Under the pieces are notes generated by a model. That model did not search any database. It saw only the letters and a list, made by a program, of their open reading frames with translations, and was not told the DNA's origin. Positions 1 through 8,747 of a DNA stretch of 33,076 nucleotides are shown piece by piece. Positions within the stretch are counted from its first letter, which is position 1; the number at the start of each line of letters is the position of its first letter. Source of the DNA: Acidobacteriaceae bacterium. Its GTDB lineage: Bacteria; Acidobacteriota; Terriglobia; Terriglobales; Acidobacteriaceae. The position numbers were made by a program, and so were the translations under genes. The DNA is taken from the NCBI GenBank assembly GCA_003133425.1, contig PKXI01000386.1, forward strand, positions 30,323 through 63,398. The letters are read 5' to 3'.

Positions 1-1
1 A

Positions 2-140
2 TTACGGTGTGCTATGCTGCCTTGCGCTGCGGACAGGTTTGACTCCGCCGCCTCTGGCGCGCTCGGCGCGAATGCGTTCGAGCAGTACGGATGCGGGTTC
101 GTCGGTCGGATCCTGGGGGACTAATTTGCCGGTGAAAGCT
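2..140 (-). pseudogene. hsdS: C-terminal fragment of type I restriction specificity subunit HsdS
   Basis: On the minus strand this frame reads AFTGKLVPQDPTDEPAS followed by VLLERIRAERA and ends at a TAA at 4..2. That is the typical C-terminal tail of type I restriction-modification specificity subunits, where LVPQDPNDEPAS.LLERIRAER is a familiar closing motif. Only about 45 residues are present; both target-recognition domains and the central coiled coil are missing. The fragment is joined to an HsdR start lying upstream in a different frame, with a stretch around 128-140 readable as part of either gene. No hsdM is visible. This is a remnant or an assembly chimera, not a working gene. The family call rests on recognising the tail motif. 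Confidence 0.6.
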
Positions 141-539
141 GAAGATAGGTCGGCTGGAGGCGTGGGGCTCAAGCAGATTGGTAAAGCGCGTCTCAACGCC
201 CGTGGATTGATACAGGAAAGGGAGAGGCCGCCGTGAGGCCGGAAGCGCCTCCGGAATGCCCTCACTATACTTCTGAGTCTGAAGTTCAACGCCGATAAGG
301 GCAGTGCCCTCCTTCTTCGCCTCGATGACGCCGACGGCTTGCCCATCTGCGAAGAGGAGGTAATCTGCCTCGCCAAAGCCGCAGCCTAGAGCGAATTCGC
401 GAATGGCCACCCCGCGGCCGGCGTCGATGTTGGCGTCGGCTCGATCCTGGATAAGCCAACTGGTGGCCAGGAGCATGCCGTCGATGGACTCGCGGGCTTG
501 TTCTTCAGGAGTCAAAATACGTTGAAAGCTCTTGGCCAC
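128..539 (-). pseudogene. hsdR: N-terminal fragment of type I restriction subunit HsdR
   Basis: The reading frame matches the start of type I restriction endonuclease R subunits: TPEEQARESIDGMLLATSW, then GVAIREFALGCGFGEADYLL, VGVIEAKKEG and STGVETRFTNLLEP, ending in a FSFHR-like stretch. The D...EAK arrangement belongs to the PD-(D/E)xK nuclease fold of this domain. A full HsdR has several hundred more residues with a DEAD/DEAH helicase motor; here homology stops after about 135 residues, where the DNA switches frame into an HsdS tail. The start is uncertain: GTG at 539 (VAKSFQRILTPEEQ) fits family starts better than the ATG at 587. The missing helicase and the frame switch make it nonfunctional for restriction. 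Confidence 0.65.
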
Positions 540-788
540 CAATGTATGACACACGCCTTCCCTTCTCGATGGCCTGCGCTTTTGCAATCGAACCGAGCTT
601 GTGTGGCTGTGGAACCAGATCGCACTTGATGTCGGAAAAGTCGACGCACCTACAGATAGTCAACCAAGCCCTGCGAGGGTGGCTGACTGCTTTGAGCGGC
701 ACCGATCCATTGGCAGCATGTCTGCCCTACTAACTTGCCACGACTCTAATAGGTTTTGCGGTGGATCTCCGGGCGGTTTCCAGGTGCC

Positions 789-1403
789 TTAGTGCACCAC
801 CCCGGCGTCCTTTGCCGGCCAGTAGATAAACACAGCTTTTCCGTAGATGAGCGACCGCTCAACAGGGCCAAATTCACGGCTATCGGATGAAATCGAGCGG
901 TGGTCCCCCATCATGAAGAAGCTCTCCGCCGGCACAATAATCTCTCCCATGGAGCGGCTGTCGCGATAATCTTCGGGAACATAACCCTCGCGCAAAGGCT
1001 TGCCGTTGAGCCAGACCTGGCCGTGGTCAATCCACAACCGGTCTCCGGGCAGAGCGATCACGCGCTTGATGTAGCTCTTCTCGGGGTCGCGCGGATAGTG
1101 GAACACCACCACGTCCCCTCGCTCGATCGCTGAAACGTGATACACAAACTTGTTGATGAACAAGCGGTCGCGGTCTTCAAGCCGCGGCAACATGCTTGTC
1201 CCTTCCACGCGGACTGGCTGATAGAGAAAGGTAATAATCAGCACAGAGGCGGCCGCGGAAACAAACAGATCGCGCAGCCATAGCCCTAAACCTACGGCCT
1301 TCTGTCGAGGCGCTGGTGCGGGGTTGGGAACCGGCTCATTCGGGCCGGTCTGAAGGTTTCCAGTAGAACTGGGGATAGGGGTAGCGTCGGGAAACGTTTG
1401 CAT
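789..1403 (-). CDS. lepB: Signal peptidase I
   Basis: A 204-residue type I signal peptidase, the membrane serine/lysine protease that removes signal peptides from exported proteins. A Pro-rich cytoplasmic N-terminus (residues 1-35) precedes one membrane segment (about 42-61). The catalytic serine is Ser70 in VEGTSMLP and the general-base lysine is Lys113 in YIKRVIALPGD. The conserved box E, GDHRSISSDSR, is at 166-176. Length fits the short single-anchor type. A GGAAG-type ribosome site precedes the ATG. The exported-protein gene 1422-2360 lies just upstream on the same strand with an 18-nt gap, so the two are probably cotranscribed. Identification is firm; whether this is the only copy in the genome cannot be told. 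Confidence 0.95.
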   Translation of the reverse strand: MQTFPDATPIPSSTGNLQTGPNEPVPNPAPAPRQKAVGLGLWLRDLFVSAAASVLIITFLYQPVRVEGTSMLPRLEDRDRLFINKFVYHVSAIERGDVVVFHYPRDPEKSYIKRVIALPGDRLWIDHGQVWLNGKPLREGYVPEDYRDSRSMGEIIVPAESFFMMGDHRSISSDSREFGPVERSLIYGKAVFIYWPAKDAGVVH

Positions 1404-1421
1404 CTCACTTCCAGAATACTA

Positions 1422-2360
1422 TTATTCGCATCCAAGTCCTCCCGGAGGACACATAACTCTTACGCGTCGGGGTTTTTGGACTGGTTTTGGCTGGTTGGCA
1501 GAGGGGACCAGCGCGGGCGCCGGCTCGCTTGTACCAGCAGCAGAAAGGTCCTCGTCTTCCAGGATCAGCGGCCTCTGCAGCACCATCTCAACCTGGGTTC
1601 CGCTTTGAATATCCACATCGGCGCCGCGCGTAAAAAGCGTCGCAAGTCCCATCACGGCAAGCCCTGCGCCCACGCCGGCAAGCCCTCCAGCAATTGGATG
1701 TCCTGAGCCCAGTCCACCGATGGTTCCAATCGTTCCGCCTGTAGGAATTGCAACCTCTGCCACCTTGCCGGCATTGCGCCCCTTGTTTCCTGCTTGTTCA
1801 ACGGTGCCTTCCCCGTCGTCCTTCACTGTCTGATCTTTCGCACCCGGCAGGCTATTCACCATCCCCGGAACCTCAACCACCGACCCGTTAGGGAAGATGA
1901 TCGACGTAAAGTGCATATCCAGCTGCGCCCTGCCTTTTACGCGGCCTGCCCGGGCCACCCGGTCCACCACCCCCTGCACGTACACGCCTGCCGGAATCAT
2001 TACCCGATTTCCAACCACCACCGGGAACGTAGAAGCGAGGTAGACACCGTCGCCCGGCTTGGCGCTCTTGGTGTTGATGGCGCTGCGCAATTGCAGCAGA
2101 ACTTTTGTTCCTGCGGGAACCGTGTAGATCTTTTTCTGTGGAGCAGCCGGAGCAGCATTTACCGACGAAACAGCAGCCCGCGCATCTGGGGACAATGTCG
2201 CGGCTGGTACAGGATCGGCTGACTGCGCGGGCACGTTAGCGGCAGTGTCCGGTTGGCTGGGTGCCTGGGATACGCCTGCCTGGGCAAAGCCGGAACTGGA
2301 GCCTGCTGCCCCAAGGTTCAAAGCCATCGCACACGCCAATGTTCCCCGCAACAGACGCAT
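1422..2360 (-). CDS. Exported Gly-rich protein with VirB10/TrbI-like beta domain (hypothetical)
   Basis: A 312-residue exported protein. Residues 1-27 form a signal peptide ending GFAQA. A Pro/Ala-rich linker runs to about 75. Residues 78-170 hold a beta-rich domain with VPAGTKVLLQL, KPGDGVYLASTFPVV, VMIPAGVYVQG and AGRVKGRAQLDMHF; the GT-V-L-L / IPAG-V-G pattern recalls the C-terminal barrel half of VirB10/TrbI proteins, but no secretion genes are nearby. Residues 208-240 are a glycine-zipper-like hydrophobic stretch, which could insert in or associate with the outer membrane. The tail is Pro-rich and ends with a Cys pair (304 and 311). A strong AGGGAGGA ribosome site precedes the ATG. It sits 18 nt upstream of lepB. 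The function is unknown to me. Confidence 0.75.
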   Translation of the reverse strand: MRLLRGTLACAMALNLGAAGSSSGFAQAGVSQAPSQPDTAANVPAQSADPVPAATLSPDARAAVSSVNAAPAAPQKKIYTVPAGTKVLLQLRSAINTKSAKPGDGVYLASTFPVVVGNRVMIPAGVYVQGVVDRVARAGRVKGRAQLDMHFTSIIFPNGSVVEVPGMVNSLPGAKDQTVKDDGEGTVEQAGNKGRNAGKVAEVAIPTGGTIGTIGGLGSGHPIAGGLAGVGAGLAVMGLATLFTRGADVDIQSGTQVEMVLQRPLILEDEDLSAAGTSEPAPALVPSANQPKPVQKPRRVRVMCPPGGLGCE

Positions 2361-2494
2361 AGCTTCCTCCCTACTGTCCTACCGTGATAGACGATCTCGC
2401 CGTCTTCAAGGATAGCGCTGGTCGCTTCAAAGACTGAAAAATCGCAGGCCCGTGTCGCTCCGGGACCTGATTCGCGGTACGATGCAAGTCAACG

Positions 2495-3625
2495 ATGAAT
2501 GCCGAAGTCACCCCACCCCTCACAAAGCAACTCAGCTCTGGCACCCGGTTTGCCGCCGCAGCCCAGATTCTGAACGATGCAATTGCCGCACACGCCTTTC
2601 CCGGCTGCGCCTTTGGCGTGTTGGCCGATGGCAAGGTCCAGATTCAGGATGCGCTGGGCCACTTCACGTATGAAGGCACATCGCCCGCGGTCACTGCCGA
2701 AACGGTCTACGACCTGGCCAGCGTTACCAAGGTAGTGGCGACCACGGCGTTGGCTATGTGGCTGTTCCAGCGCGGCCAGCTCGATCTCGACATGCTTCTC
2801 GGCGATATGCTGCCTGGATTTGTAACGGGCCGTGCCCTTGGTGACCGCGCACGCCATGTGAAACTGCGCCATCTGCTGGCGCACAATTCAGGGCTGCCGG
2901 GCTACGTCGAGTTCTTCCGCACCATGACTACACCATCCGAATTGTTCCGCGCCTGTCTGCAGCTGCCTCTGGAGGCCGAGCCCGGCACTCGATCTGAATA
3001 CTCCGATCCCGGATTCATCCTGCTCGGTAAGGTGTTGGAGCTTTGCATAGGTGAGCCTCTTTCGGTTTGGACCGAGCGTGAGCTCTTCCAACCTCTCGGA
3101 ATGACCTCCACGGGTTATTCCCCAATTCCCGGCAAGCGCAGCCTGATTCCCCCCACTGAAGAGGACACAACATTCCGCCATCGTCGCATTCAGGGCGAAG
3201 TACAGGACGAGAATGCCTGGCTTCTTAAAGGCAGTGCCGGCCACGCCGGACTCTTTTCGAACGTGCCGGACCTGCTGCGTTTTGCAGGCGAGATTCTCAT
3301 TTCCGGTCCCGGAAAAGCTCCGGCCGCAAACAACGCTCGCCTTTTCCAGGCAGAAACCGTCGAACTGTTCGCAGAGCGGGAGGGCCCGGAAGGAAGTTCG
3401 CGTGCTCTCGGCTGGGATACTCCCTCGAAAAATTCGTCGTCCGGAAGGCATTTTCCCCCACATTCCATTGGACATCTCGGCTTCAGTGGCTGTTCCTTAT
3501 GGATCGATCTTGATGCTGGGATGGCAGTTGCGTTGCTTACCAACCGAACATGGCCCGATCGGCAGAGCCAGATGATTCGCAAGATTCGCCCGGCTTTTCA
3601 CGATGCCGTTCGGGAAGCCCTTTAG
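2495..3625 (+). CDS. Class C beta-lactamase-like serine hydrolase
   Basis: A 376-residue member of the AmpC / penicillin-binding serine hydrolase family. The nucleophile motif SxxK is Ser76-Val-Thr-Lys79 (LASVTKV); the second motif is Tyr169-Ser-Asp171 in place of YxN, as in many esterase-like members; the third is the HLG at 327-329 within GHLGFSG. No signal peptide is evident, so it may be cytoplasmic. Members act as beta-lactamases, D-Ala peptidases or esterases and the sequence does not say which. It is followed at 100 nt by murQ on the same strand, which suggests a role with muropeptides. It is divergent from 1422-2360, so both starts share the 134-bp gap 2361-2494. Family certain, substrate not. 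Confidence 0.88.
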   Translation: MNAEVTPPLTKQLSSGTRFAAAAQILNDAIAAHAFPGCAFGVLADGKVQIQDALGHFTYEGTSPAVTAETVYDLASVTKVVATTALAMWLFQRGQLDLDMLLGDMLPGFVTGRALGDRARHVKLRHLLAHNSGLPGYVEFFRTMTTPSELFRACLQLPLEAEPGTRSEYSDPGFILLGKVLELCIGEPLSVWTERELFQPLGMTSTGYSPIPGKRSLIPPTEEDTTFRHRRIQGEVQDENAWLLKGSAGHAGLFSNVPDLLRFAGEILISGPGKAPAANNARLFQAETVELFAEREGPEGSSRALGWDTPSKNSSSGRHFPPHSIGHLGFSGCSLWIDLDAGMAVALLTNRTWPDRQSQMIRKIRPAFHDAVREAL

Positions 3626-3726
3626 AACTTCGGTACCTCCGGCCCCCTGGGGCGCGTTACGCATTTGAGAATTCTCTCGTTACTTGCCCATTTTGAAGAT
3701 AGAATCAAAAATTGGGGACAGATGCG

Positions 3727-4704
3727 ATGCTAACCAGCTCGATGATGCAGGATACGGCCGGCGCCCAAGCAATCGATAACAAGAATGACCAGGCCTCCCT
3801 ACTTCAACAACTGACGACCGAGAGCCAAAACGAGGCATCTCAAGGCTTTGATACTAAATCTGCAATAGAAATTGCTCGTATCATCAACCACGAGGATGCG
3901 AAGGTCGCGGCGGCAGTAAAAAAAGCCATTCCAGAAATAGCCCAGGTCATCGATCAGGTGGCCCGCAGCCTTCGCGACGGTGGCAGGCTCATTTACATTG
4001 GCGCCGGGTCCAGCGGACGCATCGCTGCGCTCGATTCATCTGAGTGTCCACCCACCTACTCAACTGCGCCGGGTCAGGTTCAATACATCATGGCCGGCGG
4101 ACCCAAGGCATTAGCCTCGGCGGTCGAGGTCAATGAGGACTCAGAAGAACTGGGTCAGCGCGATATCGCCCGTCGCCGCCCCACACGCAAGGACGTCGTC
4201 GTTGGTGTTTCTGCCTCCGGCCGCACTCCATATGTTGTAGCCGCTGTGGCCTATGCCCGCGCTCGCGGAGCACAAACCGCCGCCGTCACCTGCAATCTTG
4301 GAACTCCGCTGGCCGATGCAGCAAATATCGCCGTCGTTGCCGATGTGGGTGCCGAGGTCATCTCCGGTTCCACGCGCATGAAGGCCGGCACCGCGCAAAA
4401 GATGATCCTCAATATGATCACCACCGGCGCCATGACCCGCCTGGGCTACGTGTACGAGAACCTGATGGTGAACGTACACATGCAGAACTCCAAGCTCGTC
4501 GAACGCGGAATCCGCATCCTCATAGGCGCCTGCAAGATCGACCGTGCGACTGCGGTAAACACTATCAAGAGTGCAGGCCGCAGCGTACCGGTAGCCCTGG
4601 TCATGCTCAAAGCTAAAGTCGACAAGCCCGAAGCCGTCCGCCGTCTCGCCAAATCCGACGGAAACGTCCGCCTCGCCATCGAAGACAACGTCCTGGAACT
4701 GTAA
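3727..4704 (+). CDS. murQ: N-acetylmuramic acid 6-phosphate etherase
   Basis: MurQ cleaves the lactyl ether of MurNAc-6-phosphate to give GlcNAc-6-phosphate and D-lactate in cytoplasmic cell-wall recycling. With the ATG at 3727 the protein has 325 residues. The SIS-domain sugar-phosphate site shows as GAGSSGR (92-98) and SASGRTPY (162-169). The family signature SSECPPT carries the proposed catalytic Glu106, and NEDSEE supplies the acidic pair at 137-138; GSTRMKAGTAQK is also characteristic. I prefer ATG 3727 over the in-frame TTG at 3712 because GGGGA lies 8 nt before it. TAGAAT at 3700-3705 may be a -10 box. Neither the MurP transporter nor the MurR regulator is adjacent; the hydrolase upstream is the only likely pathway partner. 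Confidence 0.95.
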   Translation: MLTSSMMQDTAGAQAIDNKNDQASLLQQLTTESQNEASQGFDTKSAIEIARIINHEDAKVAAAVKKAIPEIAQVIDQVARSLRDGGRLIYIGAGSSGRIAALDSSECPPTYSTAPGQVQYIMAGGPKALASAVEVNEDSEELGQRDIARRRPTRKDVVVGVSASGRTPYVVAAVAYARARGAQTAAVTCNLGTPLADAANIAVVADVGAEVISGSTRMKAGTAQKMILNMITTGAMTRLGYVYENLMVNVHMQNSKLVERGIRILIGACKIDRATAVNTIKSAGRSVPVALVMLKAKVDKPEAVRRLAKSDGNVRLAIEDNVLEL

Positions 4705-5079
4705 GCATTCCCTGCCCGTCTCACATCGGCGTTAAAGGCGAGTGCGACGAGCAACTCTTGATCCGACCCTATCGGAGTGAGGCCCCGTGCCGCATTCTTG
4801 CGCCTTCTTCCCGGCGCAAAGGCGGAACAGCATTACACTCTCTGCCTGTCGGAGCAAGTTGGTTCTCGCAAGCCCTGGCTGACTTGCTAACTTGCTAACT
4901 CCGCGCAGCGGAGGCTAAATCGCTGCTCTTTTTTCAAACCATCGCCCCGCGTTGCACACCATGCGCCTCACCGTCGTCACTTGTCTGTTTTCGTGGCCAG
5001 CGCGAGATCCGATAATGTCCGAAAAACGATCGCCGTCAAAATCCCAGAGTCCCTCGACTTTAGTAGACTTAACGGCAGA
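4705..5079. other. Intergenic region with short hairpins
   Basis: No gene is supported here. It holds a 7-bp hairpin (TTGCGCC, 8-nt loop, GGCGCAA, about 4799-4820), a tandem CTTGCTAA doublet (4883-4898) and the repeat described at 4899-4928. The frame of the following gene is open upstream to 4981, but nothing protein-like is seen before 5080. Confidence 0.5.
4899..4928 (+). repeat. REP-like hairpin with GGCTAA-CGCTGC tail
   Basis: CTCCGC-GCA-GCGGAG forms a 6-bp stem with a 3-nt loop and is followed by GCTAAATCGCTGCTC. A relative at 14235-14262 has CCCGC-ATC-GCGGG followed by GGCTAACCGCTGCAC: the stem sequence changes but its shape and tail persist. This is what a dispersed palindromic repeat family looks like. 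Confidence 0.6.
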
Positions 5080-7386
5080 ATGTCTGCTTTCTCTCGCACC
5101 ATCTGCCATTTCCGTTCAGCATTTGGTTTTTCTGCGCTTGCCGCCGTCCTTGCCGCCTTCATGGCCTGCTCCCCGCAGGCTCAAGCGCAAGGAACCCACC
5201 TTTGGACCCAATCGAAACTCGAGGACTTCGAAAAAGGCACGCCCCAGGGCGTTGCCCTTCAGAGCGACGGCAACTTGCGCGAAGGACCAGGCCTAAAAGA
5301 CGTGCTCACCACGCCCTCGACGTTTGTATGGTCCGTTGCCGCGGACAAAAATGGCGTCGCCTTCGTCGGCACTGGTTCGCCAGCCACCGTTCTGCGCGTG
5401 GGCCGCGACGGCAAGCCATTCACGCTCTTGGAGACCAAAGACCTCGGCGTGCAGGTCGTGAAGATCGGTCCGGATGGGTTGCTCTACGCAGCCACACTTC
5501 CGAGCGGCAAAGTTTACCGGCTAAAGCCAGATGCCACCGCCAAGCAGGATGACAGCAGCGCCACACTGGTGTTCAATGCCGCGCAGTTCGATAGCACAAC
5601 CGATCCTGACGCGAAATCGGCCAGCGACAAGACCAGCTCAACCGCTCACTACATTTGGGACCTGATCTTCGATCAATCCGGAAAGCTCTATATCGCCGCG
5701 GGCGGTCCGGGAGCGGTGTATCGCGTCGATCCAGCAAAACCCGGCTCAAAGCCGGAGCAATTCTTCAAGACCGATGAAGCACACATCCGCTCCTTGGCCT
5801 GGGATGCGAAGGGCAATCTCATTGCCGGCTCGGACGGTTCCGGCCTTGTCTATCGCATCAGCCCCGACGGCAAGGGATACGTGCTGTTTGAAGCTCCAAG
5901 GCGCGAAATTACCGCAGTAGCCGTGTCTGCCAATGGCACCATCTACGCCGCCAACGTGGGCGACAAGGCCCACAATCCTCTGCCTCCGCTGCCCGTGCAG
6001 GGTATCGGCACTGCCACCATCACCATCGTTCAACCGGCATCCCTTCAGGCCGTCAATACCAGCACTTCCCTTCCCGATGGATCTGAGATCTACGCGCTTG
6101 ACGAAGGCCAGGCGCCTCGCAAGCTTTGGACGAGCAAAGACGATATCGTCTATGCAATGGCCGCGCGCCCTGACGGCCTTCTCGCGCTGACCGGCAACCG
6201 CGGACACATCTTCCGAATTCAGAACAATGGCACTTTCGCCGACGTCGCGCACCTCGAAGCCCAACAAGGCCTGAGCCTGGCCGTTGTGCAAAGCACAGAA
6301 GGCGCAAATGGCGTCCTCGTCGGCACCGGCAACACCGGCAAGCTGTGCTTGCTCGGCGCAGCCGAAAAACACGAGTACGCCAGTAACGTACTCGACGCTG
6401 GAGCGCTGGCCCGCTTTGGCCGCGTCGAAATCGAGCCCGGTTCAACCGGATATGAGATCTGGACCCGCTCCGGCAACGTCGAACAGCCCGTGCGTGGATG
6501 GTCCGACTGGCAACCGCTCAAAGACAGCACAATCGCCTCACCCGCCGGACGCTTTCTGCAATGGAAAGCAGTGCTCCATGCAAACGGAACGGTCGGCGGC
6601 GTTGGCGTGAATTACCTTCCCGTGAATGCGGCGCCCATCGTCGATGACCTGGTCGTCGTTACAGGTGCGCGCTGGAGTTCGCAGGGCCAAATCGCTGGCC
6701 AGGCACAGCCGGTCAACATTGCATTTCCCTCGCCGGCCGCAAGCGTCGATGTCACCAGCACCGACGCCGCATCGCCGCTCACTGCTGCGAAGGACAGAAC
6801 CGCCGTCACCGTGCGATGGGCAGCCCACGACGAAAACGGCGACGATCTGATCTACGCCCTCTACCTGCGCGGCGATGGTGAATCCGTGTGGCGTCTCCTC
6901 AAGGACAAGATCACTGACAAGGCGTATAGCTTCGACGCAACCCTGATTCCCGACGGTGGATACCAAGTCAAAGTCGTGGCTTCCGACGCTCCCTCCCACA
7001 CTCCCGCCGACGCGCTCTCCGGCGAGAAGGTAAGCAATCGTTTCGAGGTGGATACAACGCCGCCGGTAGTTCTCAACCTCAAGGCAACCGCAGAAGGCGC
7101 CGATTGCGATGGCACTCATTGCTCCAAGCCGTTCCAGGTGACTTTCGACGCACAGGACGCCTTCTCGCCCATCGCTCACGCCGAGTATTCACTGGACGCA
7201 GGACCATGGATTTACGTCGAGCCGGTAGGAAAGATCTCCGACTCCAGAACCGAGCACTATTCGCTTCGCATCTCACTGGACGTAGCAGCGGGTAAGATCA
7301 GCGAACACATCATCACCGTGCGCGCATACGATCGATACGACAACCTGGGCGTAGCCAGGACGGTGATTCCCGCCAAGGAAAAGTAA
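5080..7386 (+). CDS. Exported beta-propeller protein with C-terminal Ig-like region
   Basis: A 768-residue exported protein of unknown function. A signal peptide ends near QAQAQG (about residue 38); FMAC just before it is a poor lipobox. The first half has repeated blade-like units such as GKLYIAAGGPGAVYRV, GNLIAGSDGSGLVYRI and GLLALTGNRGHIFRI, typical of NHL/SMP-30-like propellers. The C-terminal third has a DENGDDLIYALYLRGDG segment and a final beta-sandwich starting VDTTPPVV, resembling Ig/Y_Y_Y-like domains. The start was set at the ATG at 5080 because a signal peptide follows it directly; the frame is open further upstream without protein-like sequence. The permease gene follows after 34 nt, so the two are probably cotranscribed. 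It is most likely periplasmic or outer-membrane bound. Confidence 0.8.
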   Translation: MSAFSRTICHFRSAFGFSALAAVLAAFMACSPQAQAQGTHLWTQSKLEDFEKGTPQGVALQSDGNLREGPGLKDVLTTPSTFVWSVAADKNGVAFVGTGSPATVLRVGRDGKPFTLLETKDLGVQVVKIGPDGLLYAATLPSGKVYRLKPDATAKQDDSSATLVFNAAQFDSTTDPDAKSASDKTSSTAHYIWDLIFDQSGKLYIAAGGPGAVYRVDPAKPGSKPEQFFKTDEAHIRSLAWDAKGNLIAGSDGSGLVYRISPDGKGYVLFEAPRREITAVAVSANGTIYAANVGDKAHNPLPPLPVQGIGTATITIVQPASLQAVNTSTSLPDGSEIYALDEGQAPRKLWTSKDDIVYAMAARPDGLLALTGNRGHIFRIQNNGTFADVAHLEAQQGLSLAVVQSTEGANGVLVGTGNTGKLCLLGAAEKHEYASNVLDAGALARFGRVEIEPGSTGYEIWTRSGNVEQPVRGWSDWQPLKDSTIASPAGRFLQWKAVLHANGTVGGVGVNYLPVNAAPIVDDLVVVTGARWSSQGQIAGQAQPVNIAFPSPAASVDVTSTDAASPLTAAKDRTAVTVRWAAHDENGDDLIYALYLRGDGESVWRLLKDKITDKAYSFDATLIPDGGYQVKVVASDAPSHTPADALSGEKVSNRFEVDTTPPVVLNLKATAEGADCDGTHCSKPFQVTFDAQDAFSPIAHAEYSLDAGPWIYVEPVGKISDSRTEHYSLRISLDVAAGKISEHIITVRAYDRYDNLGVARTVIPAKEK

Positions 7387-7420
7387 ACCGGGAAAAGCTA
7401 CACCGGAGAAACCAGGCTCA

Positions 7421-8680
7421 ATGCGATTTGAATTCTTTCTTGCGGCGCGATACCTGAGAGCCAAGCGGCGGCAAGCCGTTGTGGGCGTCGTCACCGCCAT
7501 CTCCGTCGCCGGCGTTGCAGCGGGCGTCGCCGCGCTTGTCATTGCCCTGGCCATCACTAACGGCATGCGGCGCGATCTGCAGGACAAGTTGCTAGGCTCG
7601 TCGGCTCATGTCGAATTGATGCGCGTCGATGCGGATGGTATTCGCGATTGGCGGCCACTCCTCGATCGCCTCCGCGCTGCCCCCCACGTCACCGCCGCGG
7701 CGCCGGGCATCTATGAAGAAGTAATGGTGTCTCACGGACCGCGCGCCGGCTTTGCGCTGGTCAAGGGCATCATTCCACAGCAGGAGCGTACAGTCAGCAA
7801 TCTCCTGTCTTCAATCACCTCCGGCTCGGCAGCGGGCCTCGAACCGAACCAAAGCGATAACTCGATTCCTACCGCCGGCGCCACGGTCCCAGCCCTTGTC
7901 ATCGGTAAGGACCTTGCCGACCAGATTGGCGTTCAGGTGGGAGACCAGGTCGTCGTCACCAGTCCGCAAGGTGAACTGAATCCGGTCATAGGTCTCATTC
8001 CCAAGTTCCAGCCCTTCCGGGTCGCGGGAATCTTCCGTTCCGGCTTTTACCAGTACGACTCAGCGATGGCTTTCATAAGCCTTGCCGACGCGCAGCGCCT
8101 CTTCGACGAGCCCGACCTGCTCTCCGTCATCAGCTTCAAGGTAGACAACCTGAACCGCGCTCCCGAGATTGGCCGCGAGCTCGAACAGGCCGCCGGCAAG
8201 GGCTTTATGACGACCAACTGGATGGAGCAGAATCGCGAACTCTTCCGCGCGCTCAAGCTCGAGCAGGTTGTTACCTTCATCGTCATCGCGCTCATCGTAA
8301 TCGTCGCCGCTTTGAACATTCTCATCGTCCTCACCATGATGGTGATGGAGAAGACACGCGACATCGCAGTAATGATGAGCTTCGGCGTCGAGCCCGGGCA
8401 GGTGCGGCGCATCTTCTTGATGCAGGGCCTGCTCATCAGTCTTGTCGGAACAGCGCTGGGGCTCGCGCTCGGCTACTTCACTGCCTGGGCCGGCGGCCAT
8501 TACCACTTTATCCATCTCTCTGCCGAGGTCTACTCCATCGACACGCTGCCTTTCGCGCCGCGTCCGCTGGATGCACTCATTGTGGCCGCCGTCTCCATCG
8601 GAATTTCCGTTCTGGCCACGCTCTATCCTTCCTCAGCCGCCGCCCGCGTCCTCCCCGCCGAAGCCCTCCGCTACGAATAG
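7421..8680 (+). CDS. LolC/LolE-type ABC transporter permease
   Basis: A 419-residue FtsX-family permease. The N-terminus RYLRAKRRQAVVGVVTAISV with NGMRRDLQDKLLGSSAHVEL matches lipoprotein-releasing permeases LolC/LolE, which extract lipoproteins from the inner membrane with the ATPase LolD. Topology is the usual one: a first membrane segment at about 20-46, a large periplasmic domain (about 50-280) and three segments near 285-312, 331-358 and 385-405. A short loop between TM2 and TM3 (EKTRDIAVMMSFGVEPGQVRRIF) is the typical ATPase-contact region. No LolD gene is adjacent, so the ATPase must be encoded elsewhere. Cotranscription with the exported propeller protein 34 nt upstream is likely. LolC and LolE cannot be separated by eye. 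Confidence 0.9.
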   Translation: MRFEFFLAARYLRAKRRQAVVGVVTAISVAGVAAGVAALVIALAITNGMRRDLQDKLLGSSAHVELMRVDADGIRDWRPLLDRLRAAPHVTAAAPGIYEEVMVSHGPRAGFALVKGIIPQQERTVSNLLSSITSGSAAGLEPNQSDNSIPTAGATVPALVIGKDLADQIGVQVGDQVVVTSPQGELNPVIGLIPKFQPFRVAGIFRSGFYQYDSAMAFISLADAQRLFDEPDLLSVISFKVDNLNRAPEIGRELEQAAGKGFMTTNWMEQNRELFRALKLEQVVTFIVIALIVIVAALNILIVLTMMVMEKTRDIAVMMSFGVEPGQVRRIFLMQGLLISLVGTALGLALGYFTAWAGGHYHFIHLSAEVYSIDTLPFAPRPLDALIVAAVSIGISVLATLYPSSAAARVLPAEALRYE

Positions 8681-8714
8681 GATCGGACTAACCCCAACAA
8701 AGAGCATCCCCTTG

Positions 8715-8743
8715 ACAATGTGACACAATATGTGTCACATTGT
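8715..8743 (+). promoter_or_regulatory. Perfect inverted-repeat operator of the vapBC pair
   Basis: ACAATGTGACAC (8715-8726) and its exact reverse complement GTGTCACATTGT (8732-8743) flank AATAT. The palindrome ends 4 nt before the antitoxin ATG. A TTGACA box at 8712-8717 overlaps the left arm, and CACATT (8736-8741, 18-bp spacing) can serve as a -10, so binding would cover the whole promoter. Autoregulation by the antitoxin or its complex with toxin is the rule in this family. With that -10, transcription would begin at or next to the ATG (leaderless). Confidence 0.8.
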
Positions 8744-8747
8744 ATCT

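Noticed and set aside
505..702. Minus-strand 65-codon frame upstream of HsdR
   Set aside because: No recognisable domain, and it overlaps the HsdR fragment in another frame.
5746..6372. Minus-strand 208-codon frame under the propeller protein
   Set aside because: Shadow of a gene with clear signal peptide and blade repeats on the other strand.
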